A stretch of 6,921 nt of DNA from an uncultured Bacilli bacterium (GTDB lineage Bacteria > Bacillota_I > Bacilli_A > RF39 > UBA660), in the NCBI GenBank assembly GCA_934119965.1, contig CAKOTA010000036.1:1-6921 (forward strand), in the 5' to 3' direction. The notes below the pieces were generated by a model. The model was not told where the DNA came from. It ran no database searches and saw nothing but the letters and a program-made list of their open reading frames with translations. Position 1 is the first letter of the stretch. Each line of letters opens with the position of its first letter. Made by a program: the position numbers and the translations under genes. Shown piece by piece: positions 1 through 5,727 of this stretch.

Positions 1-1
1 A

Positions 2-148
2 TTAAGTAACTTTTATGGGAAAGAATGTACATTTGATATGGATTTAAGTGATTATGAGATCTTACTTTCTAATTATGCGGATAGTTTAAATACAAATCAT
101 ACGCTTCGTCCTTATGAGTCTTTAGTTTTATATAAAAAATCAAAATGA
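2..148 (+). CDS. C-terminal fragment of a GH13 alpha-glucosidase-like enzyme (partial, 5' end outside window)
   Basis: This is an open frame with no start inside the window; it encodes the last 48 residues of a protein and stops at TGA 146-148. The tail has the pattern LLSNY followed about 15 residues later by TLRPYES and VLY. That is the usual end of the small C-terminal beta domain of GH13 oligo-1,6-glucosidase, alpha-glucosidase and trehalose-6-phosphate hydrolase enzymes (family knowledge: a 'LRPYEA.VY' tail). Such enzymes hydrolyse alpha-1,4, alpha-1,6 or alpha-1,1 glucosidic bonds in the cytoplasm. The exact substrate cannot be read from this fragment because the catalytic (beta/alpha)8 barrel is outside. 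Its stop codon overlaps the start of the next gene by 4 nt (ATGA), so the two genes are one operon and are probably translationally coupled. Confidence 0.7.
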   Translation, partial: LSNFYGKECTFDMDLSDYEILLSNYADSLNTNHTLRPYESLVLYKKSK

Positions 149-945
149 AAAGGGATATTAAATTAGTTGCCGTAGATATTGATGGTACTTTTGTTAGGAA
201 TGATTATTCTTATGATGTGGATAGATTTAAAAATATATTTAAACGAATGAAACAAAAGAATTGTTTATTTGTAGTGGCAAGTGGCAATCAGTATTATCAA
301 TTAAAAGATATATTTGATTACTGTAAGGATGAAATTTGTTTTGTGGCAGAAAATGGAGCTTATGTTGTGGATAAAGGAAAATTGGTTTATGCAGTAGATA
401 TGCCGGAAAATACAGTACACAAAGTGATTGATGTATGTAGAAAGTATCCAGAAATACTAAATGTCCTATGTGGAAAAGAGAGTGCCTATTGTGAAAGAGG
501 AAAGGTGAGCCAAGCCTTCTTTGATTTGACAAAAATCTATTATCATCATTTAAAGTGGGTAGAAGATTTTAAGGAAGTAAACGATCAAATTTTAAAGTTT
601 GCACCTACAGTTCCAGTTGAAAAAACATACGAATATTATGATTTGTTTAAATCAGAATTAGATGGAGAAATTGAACCTACTACAAGTGGACATGGATCAA
701 TCGATTTAATTATGCCAGGATTAAACAAGGCAACTGGATTAAAGAGGATAATGGAACGCTACAATATAGATCCTAGTAAATGTGTAGCGTTTGGAGATAA
801 TGGGAATGATATAGAAATGTTACAATATTGTGAACATAGTTATGCCGTAGAAAATGCGAGTGATGAAGCAAAGAAAGCTGCAAAATATATATGCTTATCC
901 AATGAGGAAGATGGTGTATTAAAAGTCTTAGATCAATTGTTTTAG
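145..945 (+). CDS. Cof-type HAD-superfamily (subclass IIB) sugar-phosphate phosphatase
   Basis: This is a 266-residue cytosolic phosphatase of normal length for the Cof/YidA group, and all four HAD motifs are visible. Motif I is VDIDGT with nucleophile D11 and acid/base D13. Motif II is ASGN with S46. Motif III is a lysine in LNKATGL (K195). Motif IV is GDNGND at 217-222, which holds Mg2+. The C2-type cap domain lies between motifs II and III (about 85-185). Family members hydrolyse sugar phosphates, flavin phosphates or other small phosphoesters with broad specificity, so no substrate can be assigned. The ATG overlaps the TGA of the upstream glucosidase. The bases just before it (TATAAAAAATCAAA) have no Shine-Dalgarno, so reinitiation after the upstream stop is likely. 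The pairing suggests removal or recycling of a phosphorylated sugar from the same pathway (inference). A strong terminator follows 85 nt downstream. Confidence 0.93.
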   Translation: MKRDIKLVAVDIDGTFVRNDYSYDVDRFKNIFKRMKQKNCLFVVASGNQYYQLKDIFDYCKDEICFVAENGAYVVDKGKLVYAVDMPENTVHKVIDVCRKYPEILNVLCGKESAYCERGKVSQAFFDLTKIYYHHLKWVEDFKEVNDQILKFAPTVPVEKTYEYYDLFKSELDGEIEPTTSGHGSIDLIMPGLNKATGLKRIMERYNIDPSKCVAFGDNGNDIEMLQYCEHSYAVENASDEAKKAAKYICLSNEEDGVLKVLDQLF

Positions 946-1029
946 GAGCTGTTACGAATAAGTGAGTTTAATTACTTATAAAGTTCAAAATATAAACAAA
1001 TCCCAGTTTATCGCACTGTTTAAAAATAT

Positions 1030-1076
1030 AATCCGTTAGCCTACTAATCCTGGTAGAAAGCTGACGGATTTTTTTT
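1030..1076 (+). terminator. Rho-independent terminator of the glucosidase-HAD operon
   Basis: An 11-bp stem pairs AATCCGTTAGC (1030-1040) with GCTGACGGATT (1060-1070), with one G-U pair. It encloses a second short stem, CTAC (1041-1044) with GTAG (1053-1056). The 3' arm runs into eight consecutive T (1069-1076). It ends transcription from the HAD gene and marks the border of the gene-poor region to the right. The left flank at 946-1029 has only a weak ATAAGT/ACTTAT inverted repeat (958-963 and 974-979). Confidence 0.88.
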
Positions 1077-1162
1077 GCACTTCTTGACGAGCAAACAGGG
1101 TGTGCCCTGGCTACTCAAAAGATGAAGACCTGAATTTACTGATAAGCATGTGAAATGGGTGA

Positions 1163-1270
1163 ATTGGATACGCAAGATGCAGCACAGCTGATCAGAACCC
1201 TGTCAGTTATTTTTCTGAATCTAGTACCAGCGGATGCAGAAGAAAGCTTATCTATGACCACAGAATTATT
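1163..1270 (+). pseudogene. Fossil of a serine recombinase (resolvase/invertase family) N-terminus
   Basis: The frame starting at ATT 1163 reads IGYARCSTADQNP. It then has 11 residues between N and GC, followed by RRKLIYDHRI. Resolvase/invertase proteins start with IGYARVST.DQN, also have 11 residues to a GC pair, and then have K.IY.D.ISG. The order, spacing and catalytic-serine motif (the S of RCST) all agree. There is no complete gene: TGA 1160-1162 lies directly upstream in frame, the middle segment (VSYFSESSTS) is no longer like a resolvase helix, similarity fades after about 1270, and a stop falls at 1328-1330. I therefore read it as a decayed remnant of a mobile-element recombinase. A different reading is a chance match over about 35 residues, which the two separate motif blocks at correct spacing make less likely. 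Confidence 0.5.
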
Positions 1271-1297
1271 TTTATTTGTACAGATAATATATGTTTG

Positions 1298-1382
1298 TTT
1301 TCGATTCAACTTGGAAAGACTATTTCTTAAGTTACGCTTTTGTTTTCGGTTCAACTTGGAAATTTTCGGTTCGAATTGGAAA
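1298..1382 (+). repeat. Three direct repeats, consensus TCGGTTCAACTTGGAAA
   Basis: Copies lie at 1298-1317 (TTTTCGATTCAACTTGGAAA), 1343-1362 (TTTTCGGTTCAACTTGGAAA) and 1363-1382 (TTTTCGGTTCGAATTGGAAA). Copies two and three are exactly head to tail with a 20-bp period. The first starts 45 bp before the second and differs from it at one base. No protein explains the pattern. Multiple direct repeats of about 20 bp are the transposase-binding sites at the ends of IS21-family elements, and this consensus looks like such an end (inference from family knowledge). No istA or istB gene is present, so it would be a solo end or relic. Confidence 0.7.
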
Positions 1383-1400
1383 ATGTCATATGGAATGTCC

Positions 1401-1542
1401 TTTTACAACTCAGATGGTAACACATAATTCAAAAATACCTATTGTTATGTAGGAATATTTTCGCTTTTTGACAACTCAGAAGGTAACAAACAATTTCGAC
1501 ATAAAAAGATCATAAATCTTTTTGACAACTCAAAAGGTAACA
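1401..1542 (+). repeat. Three direct repeats, consensus GACAACTCARAAGGTAACA (a truncated fourth copy lies at 1691-1704)
   Basis: Cores lie at 1404-1422 (TACAACTCAGATGGTAACA), 1470-1488 (GACAACTCAGAAGGTAACA) and 1524-1542 (GACAACTCAAAAGGTAACA). All are preceded by T-runs and start 66 and 54 bp apart. A fourth copy keeps only the first part, TTGACAACTCAAAA, at 1691-1704, and then diverges. All have the same orientation. The intervening sequences are not similar, so this is a spaced binding-site array rather than a tandem duplication. Spacer lengths also rule out CRISPR. It may be the end of a second IS21-like element or iteron-type protein-binding sites; no replication or transposase gene is nearby to decide. 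Confidence 0.75.
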
Positions 1543-1560
1543 GATAAATATTCTGCACCT

Positions 1561-1668
1561 CTACATATGTAAAGTATTACAATTCAGGAGACTTCTTTCT
1601 TTCTCCTGGCAGTACTATGATCAATAGCTATTGTCATGCGTGGAGCTGTACACCAGTGTATCTGATAC
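1561..1668. other. Gene-free stretch with a cluster of short palindromes
   Basis: No coding frame here looks real. The stretch holds several perfect small inverted repeats: CAGGAGA (1585-1591) with TCTCCTG (1602-1608), the 12-bp palindrome CAATAGCTATTG (1622-1633), TACAC-CA-GTGTA (1649-1660), and GTATC-T-GATAC (1658-1668). None is followed by a T-tract, so they are not terminators. They may be remains of a mobile-element end or folded RNA, or may be chance. Confidence 0.35.
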
Positions 1669-1690
1669 GTAAATATGTACGATAGATTCA

Positions 1691-1719
1691 TTGACAACTC
1701 AAAAATATTTCGGTACTAT
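1691..1719 (+). promoter_or_regulatory. Predicted sigma-A promoter for the DUF454 gene
   Basis: A perfect -35 TTGACA (1691-1696) is followed after 17 bp by TACTAT (1714-1719), a 4/6 match to the -10 consensus. Transcription would start near 1726, about 82 nt before the DUF454 start codon. The -35 hexamer is part of the truncated fourth copy of the GACAACTCA repeat, so the promoter may have been created from a repeat remnant (inference). Confidence 0.5.
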
Positions 1720-1726
1720 TGCAATA

Positions 1727-1788
1727 GTTAGCTGTTTCTAACATGTGGAAACAGCTTCTTTTATCACTAAATGTTAGTGAAAACTAAC
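1727..1788 (+). promoter_or_regulatory. Two copies of the palindrome GTTAG-N6-CTAAC in the leader: likely operators or alternative RNA hairpins
   Basis: The first copy is GTTAG-CTGTTT-CTAAC (1727-1742) and the second GTTAG-TGAAAA-CTAAC (1773-1788). They share the same arms and the same 6-nt spacer length, with starts 46 bp apart. The first lies at the predicted transcription start and the second ends 10 bp before the Shine-Dalgarno site. Inverted repeats of this size and spacing suit dimeric repressors such as TetR or MarR types (family knowledge). Read as RNA, the first copy competes with the terminator-like hairpin at 1730-1756, and the second competes with TCACTAA/TTAGTGA (1764-1770 and 1774-1780). 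Which reading is right cannot be settled from sequence. Confidence 0.5.
1730..1764 (+). terminator. Terminator-like hairpin (possible attenuator) in the DUF454 leader
   Basis: A perfect 9-bp stem pairs AGCTGTTTC (1730-1738) with GAAACAGCT (1748-1756) across a 9-nt loop and is followed by TCTTTTAT. It lies between the predicted promoter and the DUF454 start codon. It could therefore act as an attenuator, or it could insulate the gene from read-through out of the repeat region if the true promoter lies further downstream. Confidence 0.55.
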
Positions 1789-1807
1789 TTTATGAATGGA
1801 GGTATGA

Positions 1808-2182
1808 ATGAAGAAAGCTGTGTATTGTTTCTTGGGCTGTATTTGTTTTGCATTAGGTGGGATTGGTGCTGTATTGCCGATTCTACCAACGGTTCCTTTT
1901 TTATTGTTGGCTGCGTTTTGTTTTGCGAGATCTTCCGAAAGATTGCATGCATGGTTTCAACAGACAAAATTATATAAAGAAAATCTTGAAGATTATGTTG
2001 CTGGAAATGGCATGAAAAAACGAATTAAGATGCGTATTATGTGTACGGTGACAATCTTAATGAGTATTGGATTTATTCTGATGAGCAGTAAAGGGATACG
2101 GATTGGCTGTATTGTACTTGTGTGTGTATGGGGATTACATATTTTGTATTTCATCTGTAAAGTGAAAACGATAGCTGAATAA
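1808..2182 (+). CDS. DUF454 (YbaN-family) small integral membrane protein
   Basis: This is a 124-residue membrane protein. It carries the family signature almost unchanged: GGIGAVLPILPTVPFLLLAAFCFARSS at residues 17-43, then a soluble stretch RLHAWF and KLYKENLEDY. Two more hydrophobic segments follow at about 76-93 and 98-117. Family members are inner-membrane proteins of unknown molecular function, often found beside envelope, haem or export genes. The chosen ATG at 1808 has a strong GGAGG (1798-1802) with 5-nt spacing. A second ATG at 1804 opens a different frame that soon leaves the family pattern, so it is not the gene. The alpha/beta hydrolase gene follows after 47 nt without a clear terminator, so both are probably on one transcript. 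The leader carries a promoter, two GTTAG-N6-CTAAC palindromes and a hairpin, so this gene looks regulated. Confidence 0.92.
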   Translation: MKKAVYCFLGCICFALGGIGAVLPILPTVPFLLLAAFCFARSSERLHAWFQQTKLYKENLEDYVAGNGMKKRIKMRIMCTVTILMSIGFILMSSKGIRIGCIVLVCVWGLHILYFICKVKTIAE

Positions 2183-2193
2183 AGATGCGTTAT

Positions 2194-2211
2194 AATCTAA
2201 AAAAGTAGATT
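2194..2211 (+). other. Weak hairpin between the DUF454 and hydrolase genes
   Basis: AATCTA (2194-2199) pairs with TAGATT (2206-2211) around AAAAAG. No T-tract follows, so it is not a terminator. A TATAAT-like string overlaps at 2191-2196 but has no recognisable -35. It may be an mRNA processing or stability hairpin, or chance. Confidence 0.25.
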
Positions 2212-2229
2212 GATTTGGGAAGGAATGTC

Positions 2230-2865
2230 ATGGAAATATATAAATATGGAGATGATCAGGCATCTATTGTTTTAATACAACTGGTGGGGGAACATGATCT
2301 TTCAGGAATTGAGCAGGAAATACATGAAATTCAAAAACTTACGGAGATGAAATTTCAGCTTATTGCTTTAAAAGTGAATAACTGGAATCATGATTTATCA
2401 CCATGGAATGCGGATGCAGTATTTGGTAATGAAGGATTTGGTGATGGTGCTGAAAAAACGCTGGATGAGGTTTTGAAGTTATGTGCGGATTTCAATAAAA
2501 CATATTGTATCGGTGGTTATTCTATGTCTGGTTTATTTGCATTGTGGTCAGCATATCAGACAAATCGATTTGCTGGAGTTGCGTCAGCTTCGCCATCAAT
2601 CTGGTTTCTAGACTTTTTACATTATATGAAACAACAAAAGATACAAACTAACTGTATCTATCTGAGTCTTGGAAATAAAGAAGAAAAGACTAGAAATTCT
2701 GTCGTGGCACAAGTAGGCGATTGTATTCGAGAAGCATATGACTTGTTGAATGCGGAAAAAATTCAGTGCACACTAGAATGGAATGAAGGTGGTCACTTCA
2801 AAGAACCACATTTGAGAACGGCGAAAGCTTTTGTGTGGGTTATGAAAAATATAAAGAAATCATAG
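2230..2865 (+). CDS. Alpha/beta-hydrolase-fold protein, putative esterase
   Basis: This encodes 211 residues, a compact cytosolic alpha/beta hydrolase related to the esterase D/Fes-like group (PF00756-like, by recall). The nucleophile elbow is GGYSMSG at 95-101, with S98 as probable catalytic serine. SASPSIWF (about 119-126) follows as the next strand, as in this family. LGNKEEKT (147-154) may carry the acid (E151 or E152), and GGHF at 187-190 supplies the catalytic H189. The elbow is GxSxSG rather than textbook GxSxG; close relatives I recall read GYSLAG, so this is tolerated. Where I recall an Asp in LGDKEEKT relatives, this protein has N149, so the acid is uncertain. No signal peptide is seen. 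The start ATG 2230 is preferred over TTG 2215 because AAGGA (2220-2224) lies 5 nt before it. A terminator follows at 2870. The substrate is unknown. Confidence 0.82.
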   Translation: MEIYKYGDDQASIVLIQLVGEHDLSGIEQEIHEIQKLTEMKFQLIALKVNNWNHDLSPWNADAVFGNEGFGDGAEKTLDEVLKLCADFNKTYCIGGYSMSGLFALWSAYQTNRFAGVASASPSIWFLDFLHYMKQQKIQTNCIYLSLGNKEEKTRNSVVAQVGDCIREAYDLLNAEKIQCTLEWNEGGHFKEPHLRTAKAFVWVMKNIKKS

Positions 2866-2869
2866 AAAG

Positions 2870-2900
2870 ACAGGTTTTGCATGAAACTTGTTTTTATTTT
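2870..2900 (+). terminator. Terminator of the DUF454-hydrolase unit
   Basis: ACAGGTTT (2870-2877) pairs with AAACTTGT (2884-2891), 8 bp with one G-U pair, around the loop TGCATG. It is followed by TTTTATTTT. It starts 5 nt after the hydrolase stop codon. Confidence 0.75.
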
Positions 2901-2915
2901 ATGAATTGATTTTTG

Positions 2916-2924
2916 TGCTATATT
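2916..2924 (+). promoter_or_regulatory. Extended -10 promoter element before the DUF554 gene
   Basis: TG-C-TATATT forms an extended -10 (TG at 2916-2917, TATATT at 2919-2924). No good -35 sits at normal spacing, as is common for extended -10 promoters. It lies just after the upstream terminator and 37 nt before the DUF554 start codon, so the DUF554 gene probably has its own promoter. Confidence 0.4.
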
Positions 2925-2960
2925 AGTTTCCATATCTTTGTATATATGTTGAGGTATAAA

Positions 2961-3680
2961 ATGAGGGGATTAGGAACAGTTATAAATGCATTTGCCATCA
3001 TTGCTGGTGGTGTGCTCGGAATTTTATTTAAACGATTTTTGAAAGAAAGCTATCAAGATACAATCATAAAAGCAACGGGTTTTTCAGTTATTTTTCTTGG
3101 AATTGCAGGAACGCTTTCTAAGATGCTGCACGTGGAAACGGATGGTTCATTGAGTACAAATGGATCGATGATTATGATTCTATCACTTGCCTTAGGTGCA
3201 TTGCTTGGAGAAGTGGTTGATTTAGATGCAAAGTTTGAATGTTTTGGTGAGTGGCTGAAGCATAAGACTGGAAGTGATAGTGATAATCAGTTTGTGAATG
3301 GATTTGTTTCTGCGTCTTTAACCGTAAGTATTGGTGCGATGGCAGTCATTGGTTCGATTCAAGATGGAATCTATGGTGATTATTCAACGCTTATCGCAAA
3401 AGCTATTTTGGATTTCATTGTTATATTGATCATGGCTTCATCTATGGGAAAAGGCTGTGTATTTTCTTTTATTCCTGTAGCTGTTCTGCAAGGAATTATG
3501 ACTGCTTTGGCCGTTGTTCTTTCCGGCTTTATGACAGAAACAGTTCTGAATCATATTTCGCTAGTTGGTAATATTCTGATCTTTTGCGTTGGGATTAATT
3601 TGGTCTGGCCGAGGACAATTAAAGTAGCAAATTTATTGCCATCTTTACTTGTCGCGGTAATACTGGCAGAAATGATATGA
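2961..3680 (+). CDS. DUF554 family integral membrane protein (YdfK/YqgA-like)
   Basis: This encodes 239 residues with about seven or eight hydrophobic segments, at roughly 2-22, 36-53, 69-86, 114-132, 143-161, 167-190, 197-215 and 222-238. The start MRGLGTVINAFAIIAGG is the typical N-terminus of the DUF554 family. The conserved core GAMAVIGSIQDGIYGD (125-140), with AKAILD just after it (146-151), is also present. An upstream frame would add 16 residues from 2913, but ATG 2961 matches the family start and has GAGG (2951-2954) at 6-nt spacing, so it is chosen. The function is not established for the family; a transport or channel role is only a guess from the topology. A terminator follows at 3691, so with its own extended -10 it appears monocistronic. 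Confidence 0.92.
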   Translation: MRGLGTVINAFAIIAGGVLGILFKRFLKESYQDTIIKATGFSVIFLGIAGTLSKMLHVETDGSLSTNGSMIMILSLALGALLGEVVDLDAKFECFGEWLKHKTGSDSDNQFVNGFVSASLTVSIGAMAVIGSIQDGIYGDYSTLIAKAILDFIVILIMASSMGKGCVFSFIPVAVLQGIMTALAVVLSGFMTETVLNHISLVGNILIFCVGINLVWPRTIKVANLLPSLLVAVILAEMI

Positions 3681-3690
3681 ATCTGAAATT

Positions 3691-3717
3691 GAGTGAAGTG
3701 CGGTCACTCTTTTTTTT
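3691..3717 (+). terminator. Terminator of the DUF554 gene
   Basis: GAGTGA (3691-3696) pairs perfectly with TCACTC (3704-3709) around a 7-nt loop, followed by eight T (3710-3717). It begins 11 nt after the stop codon. Confidence 0.82.
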
Positions 3718-3723
3718 GTATGT

Positions 3724-3760
3724 TATAATTTTGTTAGATATAGTACTTCAATGAAATAAT
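3724..3760 (+). promoter_or_regulatory. Probable promoter region of the LRR lipoprotein gene
   Basis: A perfect -10 hexamer TATAAT lies at 3724-3729, but its -35 (about 3701-3706, CGGTCA) is poor and overlaps the preceding terminator. A second option uses TTGTTA (3731-3736) with AATAAT (3755-3760) at 18-bp spacing. Either would give a short leader before ATG 3796. Sequence alone does not decide. Confidence 0.35.
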
Positions 3761-3795
3761 TAGCTTGTAACATAATCTGAATACAGGAGAATCAT

Positions 3796-5670
3796 ATGAA
3801 AAAAGGATGGGTTGTGTTGAATGTTTTATGTATTGGAATTGCATGTATGATGATGATTTCTTGTACAGGTATTTTTCAACAAAAAAAATTAGAATCTTCT
3901 GGTCAATGTGGAGATCAGTTAAGCTGGACATATGATCAAAAAAGGAAAGCATTAACAATTTCTGGCAGTGGTGCAATGAATGTACCAAAGTTTTACTGGA
4001 ATGAATATGAAATTCAAACACTTGTGTTAGAAGAAGGAATTACTTCCATTTCACAATCAGCGTTTTATGGTCATTCTGAACTTCGAGGTGAATTGAAACT
4101 TCCTTCAACTTTAGAAACGATTGAGGAGTTTGCATTCTATGATTGCGGTAATTTAGAAGGTAATTTGATCATTCCTGAAAATGTTAAAAGAATTGGTGAT
4201 TACGCTTTTCGTGGATGTGAAAAAATGAATGGAACACTGCAATTACCAGAAGGCTTGTTATCTATTGGAGAGAATGCATTTTATGACTGTGCGTTTCAGG
4301 ATGAATTACATATTCCAGAAAGTGTTTTAGAAATTGGTAGAGCTGCTTTTAAGGGGTGTGTTGGATTGCGTGGTAATCTGATCATTCCTGATTGTGTAGA
4401 AAATATAGGAGATTATGCATTTGCACAATGTAGTGGACTGGATGGAGAATTGAAACTTTCTACGTCTTTAAAGACGATACCTGAAAGCTGCTTTAATGGC
4501 TGTGAGAATTTGAAAGGTGATTTAATCGTTCCTGATTCTATCGAAGAGATTGGAGCACATGCTTTTTGGAATTGTGGTTTTGATGGAAAATTAGTGTTGT
4601 CAAAATCTATTAAGAAAATGGGGATATATGCATTTTCTTCTTGTAGAAAACTTACGGGAAGTCTTGTGATTCCAGAATTGATGGAAACAATTCCATCGCA
4701 TGCATTTGCATATTGTACAGGTATAGAAAGTGTAACTTTTCCAAGTGCATTAAAGTATATTTCTGAAGGTGCTTTTCGTGATTGCACAGCATTAACAAGT
4801 ATTTCTTTACCAGAGCATCTTTTGATAGTTGGCAATGACGCATTTAGTCACTGTATTTCTTTAGAAGGTGATTTGAACCTTCCAGATGCATTGCTTTCCA
4901 TTGGAGAACGTAGTTTTGAAAATTGTAAAAAAATAAAACATATAAAACTTCCTGAATCTTTATTGAATATTAAAGAAGATGCTTTTGTTGACTGTGAAGC
5001 GTTATGTGGTGATTTAGTGATTCCTGATAGTGTTTATGTGATTGGTCCGAATGCTTTTCAAAAAACAAAGATATCTTCTGTACAATTTGGTAATCAGAAT
5101 GCAAAGCTTGTTAGTATTGGCAGTGGTGCATTTTATCAGTGTGATGCTTTAAAAAATGTTCAATTGACAGGAAATATTCCAGATTATTATGCAGAAACAG
5201 TAACTGAAGAGACAGATGGATATCCAGAAACGTTATATTCAAGTTTTCCGGAAGATTGTAAGATTGATTTTGTAGAGAATCAAAAAAATATAGAGAATGA
5301 TTTACCTCTGTCTATCAACGGTGAAACACAGGAAAACAAAATTGAACCATATTCCTGGGTGGATCATTTGCGTGAAAGCAAACTGAAAGGAACTGGTAAA
5401 TATGCGGATATTGAAATTGTATTTGAGGATAGGATGGAACTTCGTGTGAATGGCAGAAGAAATAATTCTGTTGTATTTGAAGCAGAACCATATGATGCTG
5501 AAATGAAAATATCAGTAACATTTCCGTATAGAGATGGAATGGTTACTGATATGAGAATGATAGAAGAAGGTGGAAATGATTGTGTTCTAGAAGCAACATA
5601 CATAAAAGATGATCAGGAATCTTTTATCTATTTTACAGATGGGTCAGAAGAAGGAATTTATGTATTTTAG
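3796..5670 (+). CDS. BspA-like surface lipoprotein with 16 LRR_5 (TpLRR) units
   Basis: This encodes 624 residues. Residues 1-22 form a lipoprotein signal peptide with lipobox MIS-C23, so it should be lipid-anchored outside the membrane. Residues 38-60 (CGDQLSWTYD, LTISGSGAM) are the cap motif that commonly precedes BspA-type repeats. Sixteen LRR_5 units follow from about 80 to 460. Each has AF or a variant, at F90, 114, 138, 162, 185, 209, 233, 257, 280, 304, 327, 350, 374, 397, 421 and 446, so the period is 23-25 residues. The unit consensus is LxGxLxIPxxVxxIGxxAFxxC. Residues about 460-510 are a linker, and 515-624 form a separate, probably beta-rich domain that I do not recognise. No sortase motif or cell-wall repeats are present. 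BspA-like proteins of oral and gut bacteria and Trichomonas bind host matrix or other cells; such a role here is inference. The start has AGGAGA (3785-3790) at proper spacing. The small gene 57 nt downstream may be co-transcribed. Confidence 0.93.
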   Translation: MKKGWVVLNVLCIGIACMMMISCTGIFQQKKLESSGQCGDQLSWTYDQKRKALTISGSGAMNVPKFYWNEYEIQTLVLEEGITSISQSAFYGHSELRGELKLPSTLETIEEFAFYDCGNLEGNLIIPENVKRIGDYAFRGCEKMNGTLQLPEGLLSIGENAFYDCAFQDELHIPESVLEIGRAAFKGCVGLRGNLIIPDCVENIGDYAFAQCSGLDGELKLSTSLKTIPESCFNGCENLKGDLIVPDSIEEIGAHAFWNCGFDGKLVLSKSIKKMGIYAFSSCRKLTGSLVIPELMETIPSHAFAYCTGIESVTFPSALKYISEGAFRDCTALTSISLPEHLLIVGNDAFSHCISLEGDLNLPDALLSIGERSFENCKKIKHIKLPESLLNIKEDAFVDCEALCGDLVIPDSVYVIGPNAFQKTKISSVQFGNQNAKLVSIGSGAFYQCDALKNVQLTGNIPDYYAETVTEETDGYPETLYSSFPEDCKIDFVENQKNIENDLPLSINGETQENKIEPYSWVDHLRESKLKGTGKYADIEIVFEDRMELRVNGRRNNSVVFEAEPYDAEMKISVTFPYRDGMVTDMRMIEEGGNDCVLEATYIKDDQESFIYFTDGSEEGIYVF

Positions 5671-5673
5671 AAG

Positions 5674-5699
5674 ATCATATTCTTGTTTGTAATTATGAT
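5674..5699 (+). other. Inverted repeat between the LRR lipoprotein and DUF6935-like genes
   Basis: ATCATA (5674-5679) pairs with TATGAT (5694-5699) over a 14-nt loop and has no T-tract. It is not a terminator, which supports read-through from the LRR gene to the next gene. It could be a weak processing hairpin or an operator. Confidence 0.25.
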
Positions 5700-5727
5700 A
5701 TATCGAAAAAATGAAAGGAGAATGAAG

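Noticed and set aside
1096..1109. CAGGG-TGTG-CCCTG hairpin after the first terminator
   Set aside because: Five base pairs with no T-tract and no RNA-gene context; not enough to call a feature.
1155..1427. Open frame of 90 codons over the repeat region
   Set aside because: It has no Shine-Dalgarno, crosses the recombinase fossil in a different frame and runs through the repeat copies; composition is not protein-like.
1401..1704. Possible CRISPR array
   Set aside because: Repeats are about 20 bp with unequal gaps of 35 bp to about 150 bp, lack a dyad typical of CRISPR repeats, and no cas genes are present.
2913..2960. 16-residue N-terminal extension of the DUF554 protein
   Set aside because: It overlaps the extended -10 promoter element, lacks a ribosome site, and the family start matches ATG 2961.
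4413..4835. Minus-strand frame of 140 codons inside the LRR gene
   Set aside because: It is an antisense shadow of the repeated LRR codons, with no ribosome site or family match; the plus-strand frame explains the sequence.
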